From JAHEKB01 sp049115575 (GTDB lineage Bacteria; Bacteroidota; Bacteroidia; NS11-12g; UBA9320): 64,000 nucleotides of DNA. The position numbers were made by a program, and so were the translations under genes. Position 1 is the stretch's first letter. The number at the start of each line of letters is the position of its first letter. The stretch covers positions 124,001 to 188,000 of the forward strand of contig JAGDZU010000002.1 of NCBI GenBank assembly GCA_049115575.1. The letters run 5' to 3'. The notes beneath the pieces were generated by a model that worked only from the letters and a program-made list of their open reading frames with translations, was not told the DNA's origin and made no database searches. Of this stretch, positions 42,746 through 52,221 are shown piece by piece.

Positions 42746-45517
42746 TTACTTCAACTTTCGTTTTACTTCCACTTCTTGGAATCCTTCAATTAGATCGCCA
42801 ATTTGAATGTCATTGTAGTTCTTGATTTGAATACCGCATTCGTACCCTTTATTTACTTCTTTGACATCATCTTTGAATCGCTTCAATGCCTCCAGCTCAC
42901 CAGAATAGATAACAACACCTTCGCGAATCAACCTCACTTTATTGTCTCTAAACATTTTCCCTTCTGTAATCATACAACCGGCAATTGTTCCAACCTTAGT
43001 GATTTTGAAAAGTTCTCTTATTTCAGCGGTACCGGTGATTTGTTCTTCCACATCTGGATCAAGTAATCCTTCCATGGCAGACTTAATCTCTTCAATAGCC
43101 TTATAAATAACAGAGTAGAGTCTAATTTCTATTTCTTCACTTTCTGCAAGTTTCCTAGCGCTTGGCATAGGTCTCACCTGGAACCCAATAATCACAGCAT
43201 CAGATGCCGTAGCTAACATAACGTCCGTATCAGATATAGGTCCAACAGATTTGTGAATCACATTCACTTGAATTTCTTCAGTTGAAAGCTTTATCAAGGA
43301 GTCAGACAATGCTTCTGCAGAACCATCAACATCAGCCTTAATAATTACATTTAATTCTTTAAAGTTTCCAACAGCAAGCCTTCTGCCAATTTCTTCAAGG
43401 GTTACGTGCTTGGTAGCTCTAATTCCTTGTTCACGTTGTAGCTGCTCCCTTTTCTGAGCAATTTCTTTAGCTTTCTGTTCCTCCATTACCTGGAAGGTAT
43501 CACCTGCCGCCGGAGTTCCAGAGAAACCTAAGACAGAGATAGGTGATGCAGGGCCTGCTTCAGTCACATTAGTGCCGCGTTCATTAAACATGGCTTTGAT
43601 ACGAGCAAAATGTTTACCTGCAATAAGTGCGTCACCAATTTTTAAAGTTCCTTCTTGTACAAGGAGTGATGCAACAACACCTCTACCTTTTTCAATTTTA
43701 GCTTCAAGAACTGCGCCTTTAGCTGCTTTATTTGGATTTGCCTTTAATTCTAACAACTCAGCTTCCAAAAGAACCTTATCTAATAGCTCATCTATATTGG
43801 TTCCATTCTTAGCCGAAATTTCTTGACTTTGATATTTTCCTCCCCACTCTTCAACTAGGATATTCATTTGAGAAAGTTGCTCTCGCACTCTATCCGCATT
43901 GGCTCCATCCTTATCCATTTTGTTAAATGCAAATATGAGAGGAACTTCAGCTGCTTGAGCATGACTAATAGCTTCTTTAGTTTGAGGCATTACAGCATCA
44001 TCAGCTGCAATCACTATTATAGCAATGTCTGTTACTTTAGCTCCACGAGCTCTCATAGCAGTAAAGGCCTCGTGACCAGGTGTATCTATAAAAGTGATTT
44101 TGTTTCCACTCTTAAGCTCCACTCCATATGCAGCGGTATGTTGTGTAATTCCACCTGCCTCACCAGCAATAACATTGGCACTCCTGATATAATCCAATAA
44201 ACTGGTTTTACCGTGATCAACATGTCCCATCACTGTTACTATAGGATGTCTTCCTATAAGGTCTTCAGGATCATCTTCCTCTTCAACTATATCTATAGTT
44301 TCACTTACGTCAATAAATTCAACAGTATAGCCAAATTCTTCAGAAACAATTTGAAGTGTTTCTGCATCAAGTCTTTGGTTAATAGAAACCATCATACCTA
44401 ATGTGAAACAGGCACTGATAATTTCATTAACGCTAACATTCATCATATTGGCAAGTTCATTGGCAGTTACGAACTCTGTAACCTGCAATACTTTGCTTTG
44501 CAGTTCTTCCTGAACTTGTTGTTCATCTCTGGACTGCTTGTGATCTTGGCGTCTTTGCTTTCTGGCCTTTCTTCTAGTTCCACCACCATGAGCATTACGC
44601 TTCTGAGAAGACATACGAGCTAAAGTCTGCTTGATTTTGTCTTGAATTTCTTTCTCAGAAACTTCTTCCTTGCCGTCCTCTTTTTTCTTGAGATTTTTGC
44701 GCTGCTCTTGACGCAATTTTTCCGGGGTCATTTTTTCACCTCGAATTCTTTTGCGTCGTTTCTTAGGAGAGTCTGCGCTATCTTTTGATTTTTCTTTCTT
44801 AACAACCTTTGGAAGCTCAATACTGCCGAGAACTTTTGTTCCCTGAAGCTTTTTGTATTGAGTTTCTATCTGCTCATCTTTTTCCTCTTCTTCAGTTAAA
44901 GGTTCTTCCTTCACAACTTCTTCGGTAGCTTCAGCTGTTACCTCTTCCTCTGCAATCTCCTCCTTTGGTTCTTCTTTCTTCTGGTTAATATCTATGGTTC
45001 CTAAAACTTTAGGACCACTGATTTTTTCCTTACGAGTTTCAACTTCAGGAGCAGGTTTTTCTTCTGCAATGGGTTCTTCTTCAGTAACATCTTCCTTTAC
45101 CTCTTCAACAATTTCCTCTTTTACTTCCTCAACAACTTCTTTGACTTCAGGTTCGGGTATTTCTACTGGCTTTTCTTCTTCAACCTCTGCTGGTGTATTA
45201 GAACTAACATTGGTGTCTTTAATGAGAATAACATCCTCATCTTCATTGGAGCCTATGGTTTTCTTAACTTCATTTATGCCTTGGGTTTTCGCATCCTTAC
45301 GAATGTTAATCTCGAGCTGTTGAGATTCTTCCTTAGCGATTTTATCTTTTTGATAAAAGCTAAGAAGTTCGTTGTACATATCCGCGTCGAGCTTGGCCGT
45401 AATTTTGGCTTCCACTTCAAATCCTTTGGATTGAAGATGCTCAACGATTGTTTTCCAACTCACGTTAAACTCGGTAGCTACCTTATTGATTCTGTATGTT
45501 TTACCCTTTGTTGGCAT
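42746..45517 (-). CDS. infB: translation initiation factor IF-2
   Basis: GTPase of 923 residues that delivers initiator tRNA to the ribosome. An IF2 N-terminal helical motif (residues 8-55) is followed by a long acidic, Glu/Val/Lys-rich linker (105-330) with two copies of a (P/T)KVLG(T/S)I motif near 168 and 226. A second N-terminal domain spans about 340-405, and the G domain starts at GHVDHGKTSLLDYIR (431-445) with DTPGHEAF and NKMD. C-terminal beta-barrel and C2 domains complete it. It is the last gene of rimP-nusA-infB. Confidence 0.97.
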   Translation of the reverse strand: MPTKGKTYRINKVATEFNVSWKTIVEHLQSKGFEVEAKITAKLDADMYNELLSFYQKDKIAKEESQQLEINIRKDAKTQGINEVKKTIGSNEDEDVILIKDTNVSSNTPAEVEEEKPVEIPEPEVKEVVEEVKEEIVEEVKEDVTEEEPIAEEKPAPEVETRKEKISGPKVLGTIDINQKKEEPKEEIAEEEVTAEATEEVVKEEPLTEEEEKDEQIETQYKKLQGTKVLGSIELPKVVKKEKSKDSADSPKKRRKRIRGEKMTPEKLRQEQRKNLKKKEDGKEEVSEKEIQDKIKQTLARMSSQKRNAHGGGTRRKARKQRRQDHKQSRDEQQVQEELQSKVLQVTEFVTANELANMMNVSVNEIISACFTLGMMVSINQRLDAETLQIVSEEFGYTVEFIDVSETIDIVEEEDDPEDLIGRHPIVTVMGHVDHGKTSLLDYIRSANVIAGEAGGITQHTAAYGVELKSGNKITFIDTPGHEAFTAMRARGAKVTDIAIIVIAADDAVMPQTKEAISHAQAAEVPLIFAFNKMDKDGANADRVREQLSQMNILVEEWGGKYQSQEISAKNGTNIDELLDKVLLEAELLELKANPNKAAKGAVLEAKIEKGRGVVASLLVQEGTLKIGDALIAGKHFARIKAMFNERGTNVTEAGPASPISVLGFSGTPAAGDTFQVMEEQKAKEIAQKREQLQREQGIRATKHVTLEEIGRRLAVGNFKELNVIIKADVDGSAEALSDSLIKLSTEEIQVNVIHKSVGPISDTDVMLATASDAVIIGFQVRPMPSARKLAESEEIEIRLYSVIYKAIEEIKSAMEGLLDPDVEEQITGTAEIRELFKITKVGTIAGCMITEGKMFRDNKVRLIREGVVIYSGELEALKRFKDDVKEVNKGYECGIQIKNYNDIQIGDLIEGFQEVEVKRKLK

Positions 45518-45566
45518 TAATATTTACTAGTTTTCGAAAATAACATATAATATCTTAAGGCAGGGT

Positions 45567-46805
45567 TTATTCAAACTCCGCCGCTAAGATTTTCTTGAGT
45601 TCTATAACCGTCTCTTCTTCCAAATCTGTTCTTCTTACAAGATCCTCATTATTAGATTCCAACACACTTTTTGCAGTATCTAATCCAACGGCTTTCAACT
45701 CATCTATAATCCACTCATCTATCTCATCTGTGAATTCATCCAAATCAACATCCATCTCTTCGTCCTCATCGGTAGTTTCACGATAAACATCTATCATATA
45801 TCCAACCAATTTTCCAGCTAACTTAATGTTGTGTCCACCTTTTCCTATGGCAAGGGATACTTGGTCAGCTGGTAGATAAACATCTGCCTTGCTGTTTTCC
45901 TCATCCAAGGATATAGTTGAAACTTTCGCTGGACTCAGAGCTCTTTGTATTAAAAGCTGAGTATTCGCAGTGAAGTTAATCACATCTATATTCTCATTCT
46001 TCAATTCACGAACTATACCGTGAATTCTAGAACCTTTCATTCCTACACAGGCTCCAACTGGATCAATTCGATCATCATAACTTTCAACAGCAACTTTTGC
46101 TCTTTCCCCTGGTTCGCGAACTATGTTCTTAATGGTAATTAGTCCATCAAGTATTTCAGGAACCTCAAGTTCAAATAGTCTTTCCAGGAATTCTGGAGCA
46201 GTTCTAGAAAGTATAATCTTTGGATTTGAATTATACATTTCTACTCTTAAGACTACCGCGCGAACGTTATCACCTTTTTTGAAAAAGTCTCTTGGAATCA
46301 TTTCTCTTTTAGGAAGAATTAATTCGTTTCCTTCATCATCGAGTACCATGATTTCGTTTTTCCATATTTGGTATACCTCACCTACAATGATTTCGCCAAT
46401 ACGGTCTTTATATTTCTTGTAGATTTCATCTTTCTCAAGTTCAAGTACTCTTGAAAGCAGAGTCTGTCTGGCAGTAAGAATAGTTCTTCTACCAAAATCT
46501 TCCATAGAAATCTCCTCAATCATTTCTTCCCCAATTTCGTAGTCATCTTCTAACTCCTTTGCTTCAGAAATTGTAATTTCTTTGTTTGGGTCTTCTACTT
46601 CACCTTCGTCAACAATTTCCCTATTTCTGTAAATCTCTAGGTCACCGTTGTCTGTGTTCACAATGACATCAAAGTTGTCGTCTGAACCAAATTTACGTCT
46701 GATCATAGTTCTGAATACGTCTTCAAGAACCCTCATCATAGTAGCTCTGTCGATGTTTTTGAATTCCTTGAATTCTGAGAATGACTCAACTAATTGTACA
46801 CTCAT
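45567..46805 (-). CDS. nusA: transcription termination/antitermination factor NusA
   Basis: A 412-residue RNA polymerase-associated factor controlling pausing and termination. Domains in order: N-terminal RNAP-binding (1-125), S1 (about 130-200, IGEIIVGEVYQIWKNEIMVLD), and two KH domains (about 205-345, AKVAVESYDDRIDPVGACVGMKGSRIHGIVREL and VSLAIGKGGHNIKLA). The C-terminal acidic tail is short, with one helix-hairpin-helix-like segment. It overlaps rimP by 4 bases and is followed by infB after 49 bases. Confidence 0.97.
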   Translation of the reverse strand: MSVQLVESFSEFKEFKNIDRATMMRVLEDVFRTMIRRKFGSDDNFDVIVNTDNGDLEIYRNREIVDEGEVEDPNKEITISEAKELEDDYEIGEEMIEEISMEDFGRRTILTARQTLLSRVLELEKDEIYKKYKDRIGEIIVGEVYQIWKNEIMVLDDEGNELILPKREMIPRDFFKKGDNVRAVVLRVEMYNSNPKIILSRTAPEFLERLFELEVPEILDGLITIKNIVREPGERAKVAVESYDDRIDPVGACVGMKGSRIHGIVRELKNENIDVINFTANTQLLIQRALSPAKVSTISLDEENSKADVYLPADQVSLAIGKGGHNIKLAGKLVGYMIDVYRETTDEDEEMDVDLDEFTDEIDEWIIDELKAVGLDTAKSVLESNNEDLVRRTDLEEETVIELKKILAAEFE

Positions 46806-47272
46806 TTTTTTATTCTTTTAAATGATATTTTGACCTTAGAACTTTCAATGTTCTCATAGTCTATATTAATAATTTGCTTAATGTTCTTTTTTTGGTCAAT
46901 GAGCTTTTCTACTTCTAACTCATTCTCCTCTACTTTGAGTAAAACCCCATCCGTCTCATTCCCATCTTTTAAGGCAATATTCAATTCTCTGCCAATGTGT
47001 TTGTGGTACTGTCTTATATCCACTAATGGGTTATCTGCCCCCGGAGAGGAGATTTCAAACCTGAAGCGCTCAGTGTCCAGTTCCATTTCATCCAATTCAG
47101 CAGATATGGTTCTACTGAGTCTAGCACAAAACTTTATTCCAACGCCGTCTATGCCGTCTATGAATATGCGTATGCTAGTCCCATCCTGATTGGCAGTACT
47201 TCCAACCAGAAAGAAAGGAGATTCTTTCAACTCTCTTTGAACTATCGTTAATATGGTGTCTTTTAGACTCAA
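46802..47272 (-). CDS. rimP: ribosome maturation factor RimP
   Basis: A 156-residue protein needed for 30S subunit maturation. It has the two-domain RimP layout, with FFLVGSTANQDGTSIRIFIDGIDGVGI in the N-terminal domain and RFRFEISSPGADNPLVDIRQYHKHIGRELNI at the hinge (the SPGxxRPL motif here reads SPGADNPL). The start is TTG (SLKDTILTIVQREL). It leads the conserved rimP-nusA-infB operon, and a terminator-like hairpin sits 13 bases upstream. Confidence 0.93.
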   Translation of the reverse strand: MSLKDTILTIVQRELKESPFFLVGSTANQDGTSIRIFIDGIDGVGIKFCARLSRTISAELDEMELDTERFRFEISSPGADNPLVDIRQYHKHIGRELNIALKDGNETDGVLLKVEENELEVEKLIDQKKNIKQIINIDYENIESSKVKISFKRIKK

Positions 47273-47284
47273 AATTTTGATATG

Positions 47285-47310
47285 AAAAAAGGGGATAATT
47301 TATCCCCTTT
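47285..47310 (-). terminator. terminator-like hairpin in the rimP leader (possible attenuator)
   Basis: Perfect 10-bp stem AAAGGGGATA / TATCCCCTTT, 3-base loop, and for minus-strand transcription a T6 tail. It lies between the rimP -7 element and the rimP start, and no minus-strand gene precedes it within the intergenic space. Confidence 0.75.
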
Positions 47311-47328
47311 CGCCTTCATATATGGCCG

Positions 47329-47336
47329 CAAATTTA
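47329..47336 (-). promoter_or_regulatory. rimP-nusA-infB -7 element with CGGCC discriminator
   Basis: Minus-strand TAAATTTG (exact TAnnTTTG) followed by CGGCCATA. It would start a leader of about 50 bases carrying the hairpin at 47285..47310. No strong -33. Confidence 0.55.
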
Positions 47337-47401
47337 GGCGTTTTTACAGAATAAACCAGTGATTTATGGTAAAGCTTTAATTGTGTTATAATTTTGATGC
47401 A

Positions 47402-48184
47402 ATGAGAAAAGTATCATTAACCTTCAAATTGGCTTTTATTATTTGTTCAACGGTTCTACTTATGGCTAATAGCTCAGGTTCTCCTGGTGGAAGAACGGGT
47501 AGTCCATGGGATGGTCAAACATGTGCAACGGGTAGCTGCCATGGTTTTCAGCAAGCACAAAAGATGGATATCATAAGTTCAGACATTCCCTTTGCAGGAT
47601 ATATGCCAGACAGCGTTTACAATATAACAGTGACTATGGCTAAGGACGGGATATCTAAATTCGGTTTCGAAATGACTGTACAAGATCCAGATGGGGTTAA
47701 GAAAGGTAAATTCACAGGAAATTCAGAAGTAACAGCATATATAAGCAGCCAAAGAGCAACACATAAATCCACGAGCAACACAGGAACTAATTCAAGATCT
47801 TGGAACGTTCAATGGACTGCTCCACCTGCAGGAACTGGGCAAGTGAATATTTATATGGCTGGTCTATTTTGCAATGGAGACAACACGAATTCAGGAGATG
47901 AATTAGTCATTGACAGTGTAGAGGTTCTTGAACAAGGGGCCGTAAGTATTCATGAGTATTCTTCACAAGAGTTAAAAGTATATCCCAATCCTGCTAGAGA
48001 TTATGTTTTAGTTGAAACAGACAACCAATCTACACATTTCCGAGTCTATTCTACAAAGGGAGAACTGGTGCTGCAACAAAATGAAGGAAACCACATAGAC
48101 GTATCTCAATTGGCTATTGGCACCTATATAATTCACGCTTCAATTGAAGGACATATCTACAAAAGATTATTTTTCAAATTGTAA
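47402..48184 (+). CDS. secreted choice-of-anchor-V/reelin-like protein with T9SS sorting domain
   Basis: About 260 residues from ATG 47402 (RKVSLTFKLAFIICSTVLLMANS signal). The N-terminal domain starts SSGSPGGRTGSPWDGQTCATGSCHG, then SVYNITVTMAKDGISKFGFEMTVQDPDG, the layout of the choice-of-anchor-V or reeler-like family. The C-terminal 80 residues are a type A sorting domain for type IX secretion (LKVYPNPARDYVLVETD, YSTKGELVLQQN, DVSQLAIGTYIIHASIEGHIYKRLFFK). It should be exported to the cell surface. The role is unknown. Confidence 0.88.
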   Translation: MRKVSLTFKLAFIICSTVLLMANSSGSPGGRTGSPWDGQTCATGSCHGFQQAQKMDIISSDIPFAGYMPDSVYNITVTMAKDGISKFGFEMTVQDPDGVKKGKFTGNSEVTAYISSQRATHKSTSNTGTNSRSWNVQWTAPPAGTGQVNIYMAGLFCNGDNTNSGDELVIDSVEVLEQGAVSIHEYSSQELKVYPNPARDYVLVETDNQSTHFRVYSTKGELVLQQNEGNHIDVSQLAIGTYIIHASIEGHIYKRLFFKL

Positions 48185-48220
48185 GCTCTAAAAATAACGT
48201 CGGTAGAAAACTAAAAACTT

Positions 48221-48228
48221 TATTTTCG
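48221..48228 (+). promoter_or_regulatory. candidate -7 element of the DUF2723 gene
   Basis: TATTTTCG (one mismatch to TAnnTTTG) followed by CCG, 26 bases before ATG 48254. No clear -33. Confidence 0.35.
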
Positions 48229-48253
48229 CCGTTTGACTCTAAACAAAAGCGAG

Positions 48254-51200
48254 ATGAACAAATTCAAGCTTATAAATACTAGCTTAGGCTGGCTTACTTT
48301 CATAATTTCCATTGCTGTATATGCTATGACATTGGAACCCTCCGTGAGTCTTTGGGACTGCGGTGAATTCATTTCAGCCTCTTATAGGCTGCAAGTGGTG
48401 CATCCTCCAGGAGCACCCTTATTTCTTATGTTAGGTAAGCTGTTTACGATTTTTTCAGCAGCTGGCACTAATGAGGTAGCCATAGGTGTAAACATGTTAT
48501 CTGCCACCGCGAGTGCGGCAACAGTTATGCTCACCTTTTGGATTACAACTCATTTTGCTAAGAAGATTGTTGGTGTAGGACTAAATGAAACTTCTGTTGA
48601 AATGGGAAAGGCACTATCAATTTTAGGTGCTGGTCTCGTTGGGGCATTGGCAGTAACCTTTATGGATACCTTCTGGTTTAGTGCTGTTGAAGCAGAGGTT
48701 TACGCTGCTTCTTCTTGTTTTATGGCTCTGGCATTCTGGGCAATACTCAGATGGGAAAGGGTTAAAGAAGAAAAAACTTCAGACAGATGGTTGGTCTTTG
48801 TGGCTTACGTAGTAGGCTTAGGTATAGGACTTCACCTTTTGAACTTATTGGTAATACCTGCCATCTTCTTGTATTATTTCTTCAATAAGTATGAATATAG
48901 CAGACGAAATCTAATAAAGGCTGCGGCTATTGGGCTGGGATCCATTGCCATATTGCAGTGGGGAATTATTCCTAAAACCCCAGCAATAGCTGCTTTGTTT
49001 GACAAGTTATTTGTAAACTCATTCGGGCTACCTTATAACACTGGAGTATTATTCTTCATGTTTTTAATAGGCGCTGCTACAGCATTTGGTCTCTGGTGGT
49101 CTAAGAAGAATGGCAAACCCATTACTAACCTAATTCTTTTGTGTTTTGCATTTATCATGCTTGGATTTTCTTCATATAGCATGATTGTAATAAGATCATT
49201 GGCAGAGCCAGCAATTGACATGAATGACCCGGAAGATGCTTATAGCCTTTTGAGTTATATAAATCGTGAGCAGTATGGCGAAAGACCCTTGATTAAAGGA
49301 CACTATTGGAATGCACGCCTTTTTGATATTGAGGAGGGGAAAATGCAGTATAGAAAAGGGGAGAATGGATATGAACCAACAAAGAGAAAACAATCTCCTG
49401 TTTATGATCCAAATTACACCACTTTCTTACCTAGGATGGCGGATGTAAGTGAGAAATCTCAACTATACCCTTTATGGGCGGGCATGGATGATGTGCATTA
49501 TCGCATCATGGATTTAAAACAAAAGATTCAACAAAATCCGCAAGACAAACAACTGCAAGAGCAGTTAGCTGTGGCTGAAATGACCAAACCTACCATGGCA
49601 AACAATTTGACTTTTATGTTCAAGTACCAAATTGGTTGGATGTATTGGAGGTATTTCATGTGGAATTTTGTGGGTAGGCAGAACGACCTTCAGAACATAA
49701 CAGGTAATGTGCAAGAGGGAAATTGGTTGTCGGGAATTGGATTCATAGACAATATGAGGCTAGGACCTCAAGACAATCTTCCTAAACAGTTGAGCTACCA
49801 CAAAGCCAGAAATAAGCTCTATTTCCTTCCGTTGATACTGGGAATATTAGGGATTTTCTATCAATATAAGAAACGACAAATGGACTTCTTTGCGGTACTA
49901 ACCATGTTCCTGTTTACAGGGATACTGGTGGTTATTTATCTGAATCAGCCACCGATGGAGCCCAGAGAGCGAGACTATACAAATGTGGGTTCCTATCAAA
50001 CTTTTGCAATATGGATAGGTTTGGGTGTGCTCTTTTTGGTAGACCTACTCAAGAAATGGCTGAGTTCCAAAACGGCTGCCGTTGTTGCAACGGTAGTTGG
50101 TCTTATGGCAGCACCTGTTTTAATGGCATCACAGAATTGGGATGATCACGACAGATCTGATAGATATCTCGGTATTTCATTTGCCAAAAACTATTTGGAG
50201 TCCTGTAAACCAAATGCCATATTGTTTACCAATGGTGATAACGATACCTACCCATTATGGTATGCACAGAATGTAGAAGGAATAAGAACAGATATAAGGA
50301 TTATCAACTTAAGTCTGTTGCCTACGGAGTGGTACAGCGATGCATTGAGACGTAAAGTTTTTGAATCTGAAGCTCTACCCATGAGTATTCCGGCATCAAA
50401 GCTGGTTAAAGGAAAGCGTGAATACCTGAGATTCCTAGAGAACAAATCTTTGGACCAGAATAAGTTCTATCCATTAGACCAAGTTCTTGATTGGATGACA
50501 TCGGATGAGCGAAATAAAATGGCTCAGAACAATGCCGGAGACATAGATAATTACTATCCTGTTAAGCGATTCTCAGTAGCTGTAGACAAGGAGGCCGTAT
50601 TGGCAGCTGGAAGAGTTGCGCAAGAGGAAGCCGATAAGATTGTAGACAAGATTCAATGGAATATTGGTAGAAATGGATTGTCTAAAGGTGACATTGTTGT
50701 TTTAGACATTATCGCAACCAATGCTAAAGAAGGGTGGAATAGACCTATCTATTGGACCACCACAACAGGAAGCGCCGTATATCTAAATCTAGATAACTAT
50801 TTAAGACATAATGGTCTAGTATATGAGTTATTGCCTGTAAAGGCCAATAGAAGCTTCAGAGGTATGGACGATATGCCAATGTTATACAACAACTTAATGA
50901 ATGTATACACTTGGGGGAATATGGACAAGGGAGAGATGTTCCTTGATGATAAAGCTACCCTAGTCCCCCGAAATTTAAGGTCATTGTTTGTTCAAGTTGG
51001 AGACTATTATTCAAGAACAAATAGCCACGATACTGCAACTGCATTAATTGATCGTTGTTTTGAGGCTATGCCAGAAAGCATCTTACCTATGGACATGAGA
51101 TTGAAAGTGGCTTCAGCGGAAGTTTATTATCGAGCGGGAAATGTTGAGAAAGGTGACCAGCTTCTTTCCGAGGTTGGTGATGATGCTGCAGAATTGGTTG

Positions 51201-51370
51201 TTTACTACAAGCGTTTTCCTAGGAGAGGTAAGCTTGGTGGAGTTCAACAGGATTCCAGGTATAATTTGTCAATCATCAAGGATGTAGCAAATACATTCAA
51301 GGCAAATAACAGAACAGATTTAAGCGCTAAGTACGAACAGAGATTCAATCAACTCCAAGTGGGGATTTAG
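48254..51370 (+). CDS. DUF2723 family membrane glycosyltransferase-like protein
   Basis: About 1038 residues from ATG 48254 (NKFKLINTSLGWLTF); TTG 48233 is in frame upstream. The N-terminal DUF2723 region (1-300) has about ten membrane spans and the luminal motif SVSLWDCGEFISASYRLQVVHPPGAPLF, typical of GT-C enzymes that take polyprenol-linked sugars (O-mannosyltransferase-like). A second block of spans follows at about 525-635 and a large soluble C-terminal domain (640-1038) starts with ILFTNGDNDTYPLWY. It probably glycosylates exported proteins, consistent with T9SS cargo nearby; this is inference. Confidence 0.88.
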   Translation: MNKFKLINTSLGWLTFIISIAVYAMTLEPSVSLWDCGEFISASYRLQVVHPPGAPLFLMLGKLFTIFSAAGTNEVAIGVNMLSATASAATVMLTFWITTHFAKKIVGVGLNETSVEMGKALSILGAGLVGALAVTFMDTFWFSAVEAEVYAASSCFMALAFWAILRWERVKEEKTSDRWLVFVAYVVGLGIGLHLLNLLVIPAIFLYYFFNKYEYSRRNLIKAAAIGLGSIAILQWGIIPKTPAIAALFDKLFVNSFGLPYNTGVLFFMFLIGAATAFGLWWSKKNGKPITNLILLCFAFIMLGFSSYSMIVIRSLAEPAIDMNDPEDAYSLLSYINREQYGERPLIKGHYWNARLFDIEEGKMQYRKGENGYEPTKRKQSPVYDPNYTTFLPRMADVSEKSQLYPLWAGMDDVHYRIMDLKQKIQQNPQDKQLQEQLAVAEMTKPTMANNLTFMFKYQIGWMYWRYFMWNFVGRQNDLQNITGNVQEGNWLSGIGFIDNMRLGPQDNLPKQLSYHKARNKLYFLPLILGILGIFYQYKKRQMDFFAVLTMFLFTGILVVIYLNQPPMEPRERDYTNVGSYQTFAIWIGLGVLFLVDLLKKWLSSKTAAVVATVVGLMAAPVLMASQNWDDHDRSDRYLGISFAKNYLESCKPNAILFTNGDNDTYPLWYAQNVEGIRTDIRIINLSLLPTEWYSDALRRKVFESEALPMSIPASKLVKGKREYLRFLENKSLDQNKFYPLDQVLDWMTSDERNKMAQNNAGDIDNYYPVKRFSVAVDKEAVLAAGRVAQEEADKIVDKIQWNIGRNGLSKGDIVVLDIIATNAKEGWNRPIYWTTTTGSAVYLNLDNYLRHNGLVYELLPVKANRSFRGMDDMPMLYNNLMNVYTWGNMDKGEMFLDDKATLVPRNLRSLFVQVGDYYSRTNSHDTATALIDRCFEAMPESILPMDMRLKVASAEVYYRAGNVEKGDQLLSEVGDDAAELVVYYKRFPRRGKLGGVQQDSRYNLSIIKDVANTFKANNRTDLSAKYEQRFNQLQVGI

Positions 51371-51371
51371 T

Positions 51372-52103
51372 TTGAGTTCGAATTTGGTCATAGGCTTTCA
51401 CGCAGTAGAAGAGCTCCTTCAAGGAGATAGAACTGTAAGCAAGGTATTTATAAATCAAAACGCCGACAAGCAAAAAGTCGGCGTTTTGCGTAAATACTGC
51501 AAACTCAAAGAAGTTCCTATGCAAATGGTACCTTTAGTTAAGCTCAACAAAATGAGCAGGGCCAATCACCAAGGAGTTGTTGCAGTAATTAGTCCCATAG
51601 AATATGTACCTCTTGAAGAAACGGTTACACGGCTATTTGAAGCGGGAACAGCACCAAAAATTTTAGTTGCTGATGGCATTCAAGATATTAAAAACATAGG
51701 GGCCATTGCGCGCTCATGTTTAGCATTTGATGTTGATTTATTAATAATGGGTACAAAATCGAATGCAGAAATAGGAGATGGGGCAGTTAAGGCATCGGCT
51801 GGAGCATTGCTGCGCTTACCTGTTGCAAGAGTGAAAAGTCTTTCAGAATGTCTGAATTATTTGAAGTCTTGGGGCATCATTCAAATTGCCGCTTCTGAAA
51901 AGGGACAATTAGCATTGAACAATATACATGAGAAGGAAATTGGTGGATTCGCATTGTGGATGGGTAATGAAGATCGAGGTCTTTCTCGTGAAAGATTAGC
52001 TGAAATGGACCTTAATGTGGCTATTCCTATGTCTGAAAAGATTGATTCTTTGAATGTTTCTGTAGCAGCTGGAGTTATTCTGTACGAGTTAACGCGCAGG
52101 TAA
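51372..52103 (+). CDS. rlmB: 23S rRNA (guanosine-2'-O-)-methyltransferase RlmB, SpoU family
   Basis: A 243-residue SPOUT methyltransferase from TTG 51372, one base after the DUF2723 stop. The N-terminal substrate-binding domain (1-75, FHAVEELLQGDRTVSKVFI) is followed by the trefoil-knot domain with ILVADGIQDIKNIGAIARSC, WMGNEDRGLS and IPMSEKIDSLNVSVAAGVILYE (SAM-binding motifs 1-3). It methylates G2251 or a related position in 23S rRNA; the exact position is by homology. A strong hairpin lies inside the gene (51457..51487). Confidence 0.93.
   Translation: MSSNLVIGFHAVEELLQGDRTVSKVFINQNADKQKVGVLRKYCKLKEVPMQMVPLVKLNKMSRANHQGVVAVISPIEYVPLEETVTRLFEAGTAPKILVADGIQDIKNIGAIARSCLAFDVDLLIMGTKSNAEIGDGAVKASAGALLRLPVARVKSLSECLNYLKSWGIIQIAASEKGQLALNNIHEKEIGGFALWMGNEDRGLSRERLAEMDLNVAIPMSEKIDSLNVSVAAGVILYELTRR
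51457..51487. other. terminator-like hairpin inside rlmB
   Basis: A perfect 11-bp stem AAAACGCCGAC / GTCGGCGTTTT with a 9-base loop, about 85 bases into the rlmB coding region. Ends in TTTT on the plus strand. It encodes NADKQKVGV, so it is under coding constraint as well. Confidence 0.6.
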
Positions 52104-52167
52104 TCAATCATTAACAAACGCAAGTCTAGATTTTTCAAATTCTATTAGGAATAATAGAATATAATTT

Positions 52168-52175
52168 TACTTTCG
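52168..52175 (+). promoter_or_regulatory. candidate -7 element of the DUF2795 gene
   Basis: TACTTTCG (one mismatch to TAnnTTTG) followed by CGC, 47 bases upstream of the ATG. The leader contains a GGGC/GCCC pairing. Confidence 0.35.
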
Positions 52176-52221
52176 CGCTTAAGTCAGGGCGTTTAAAAAG
52201 GCCCTATTAAAGAATAAGAAT

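Noticed and set aside
44994..45323. Long open frame antisense to infB (109 codons, Ser-rich)
   Set aside because: It is the mirror of the Glu/Lys-rich infB linker; the low-complexity codons produce long antisense frames without any start or RBS evidence.
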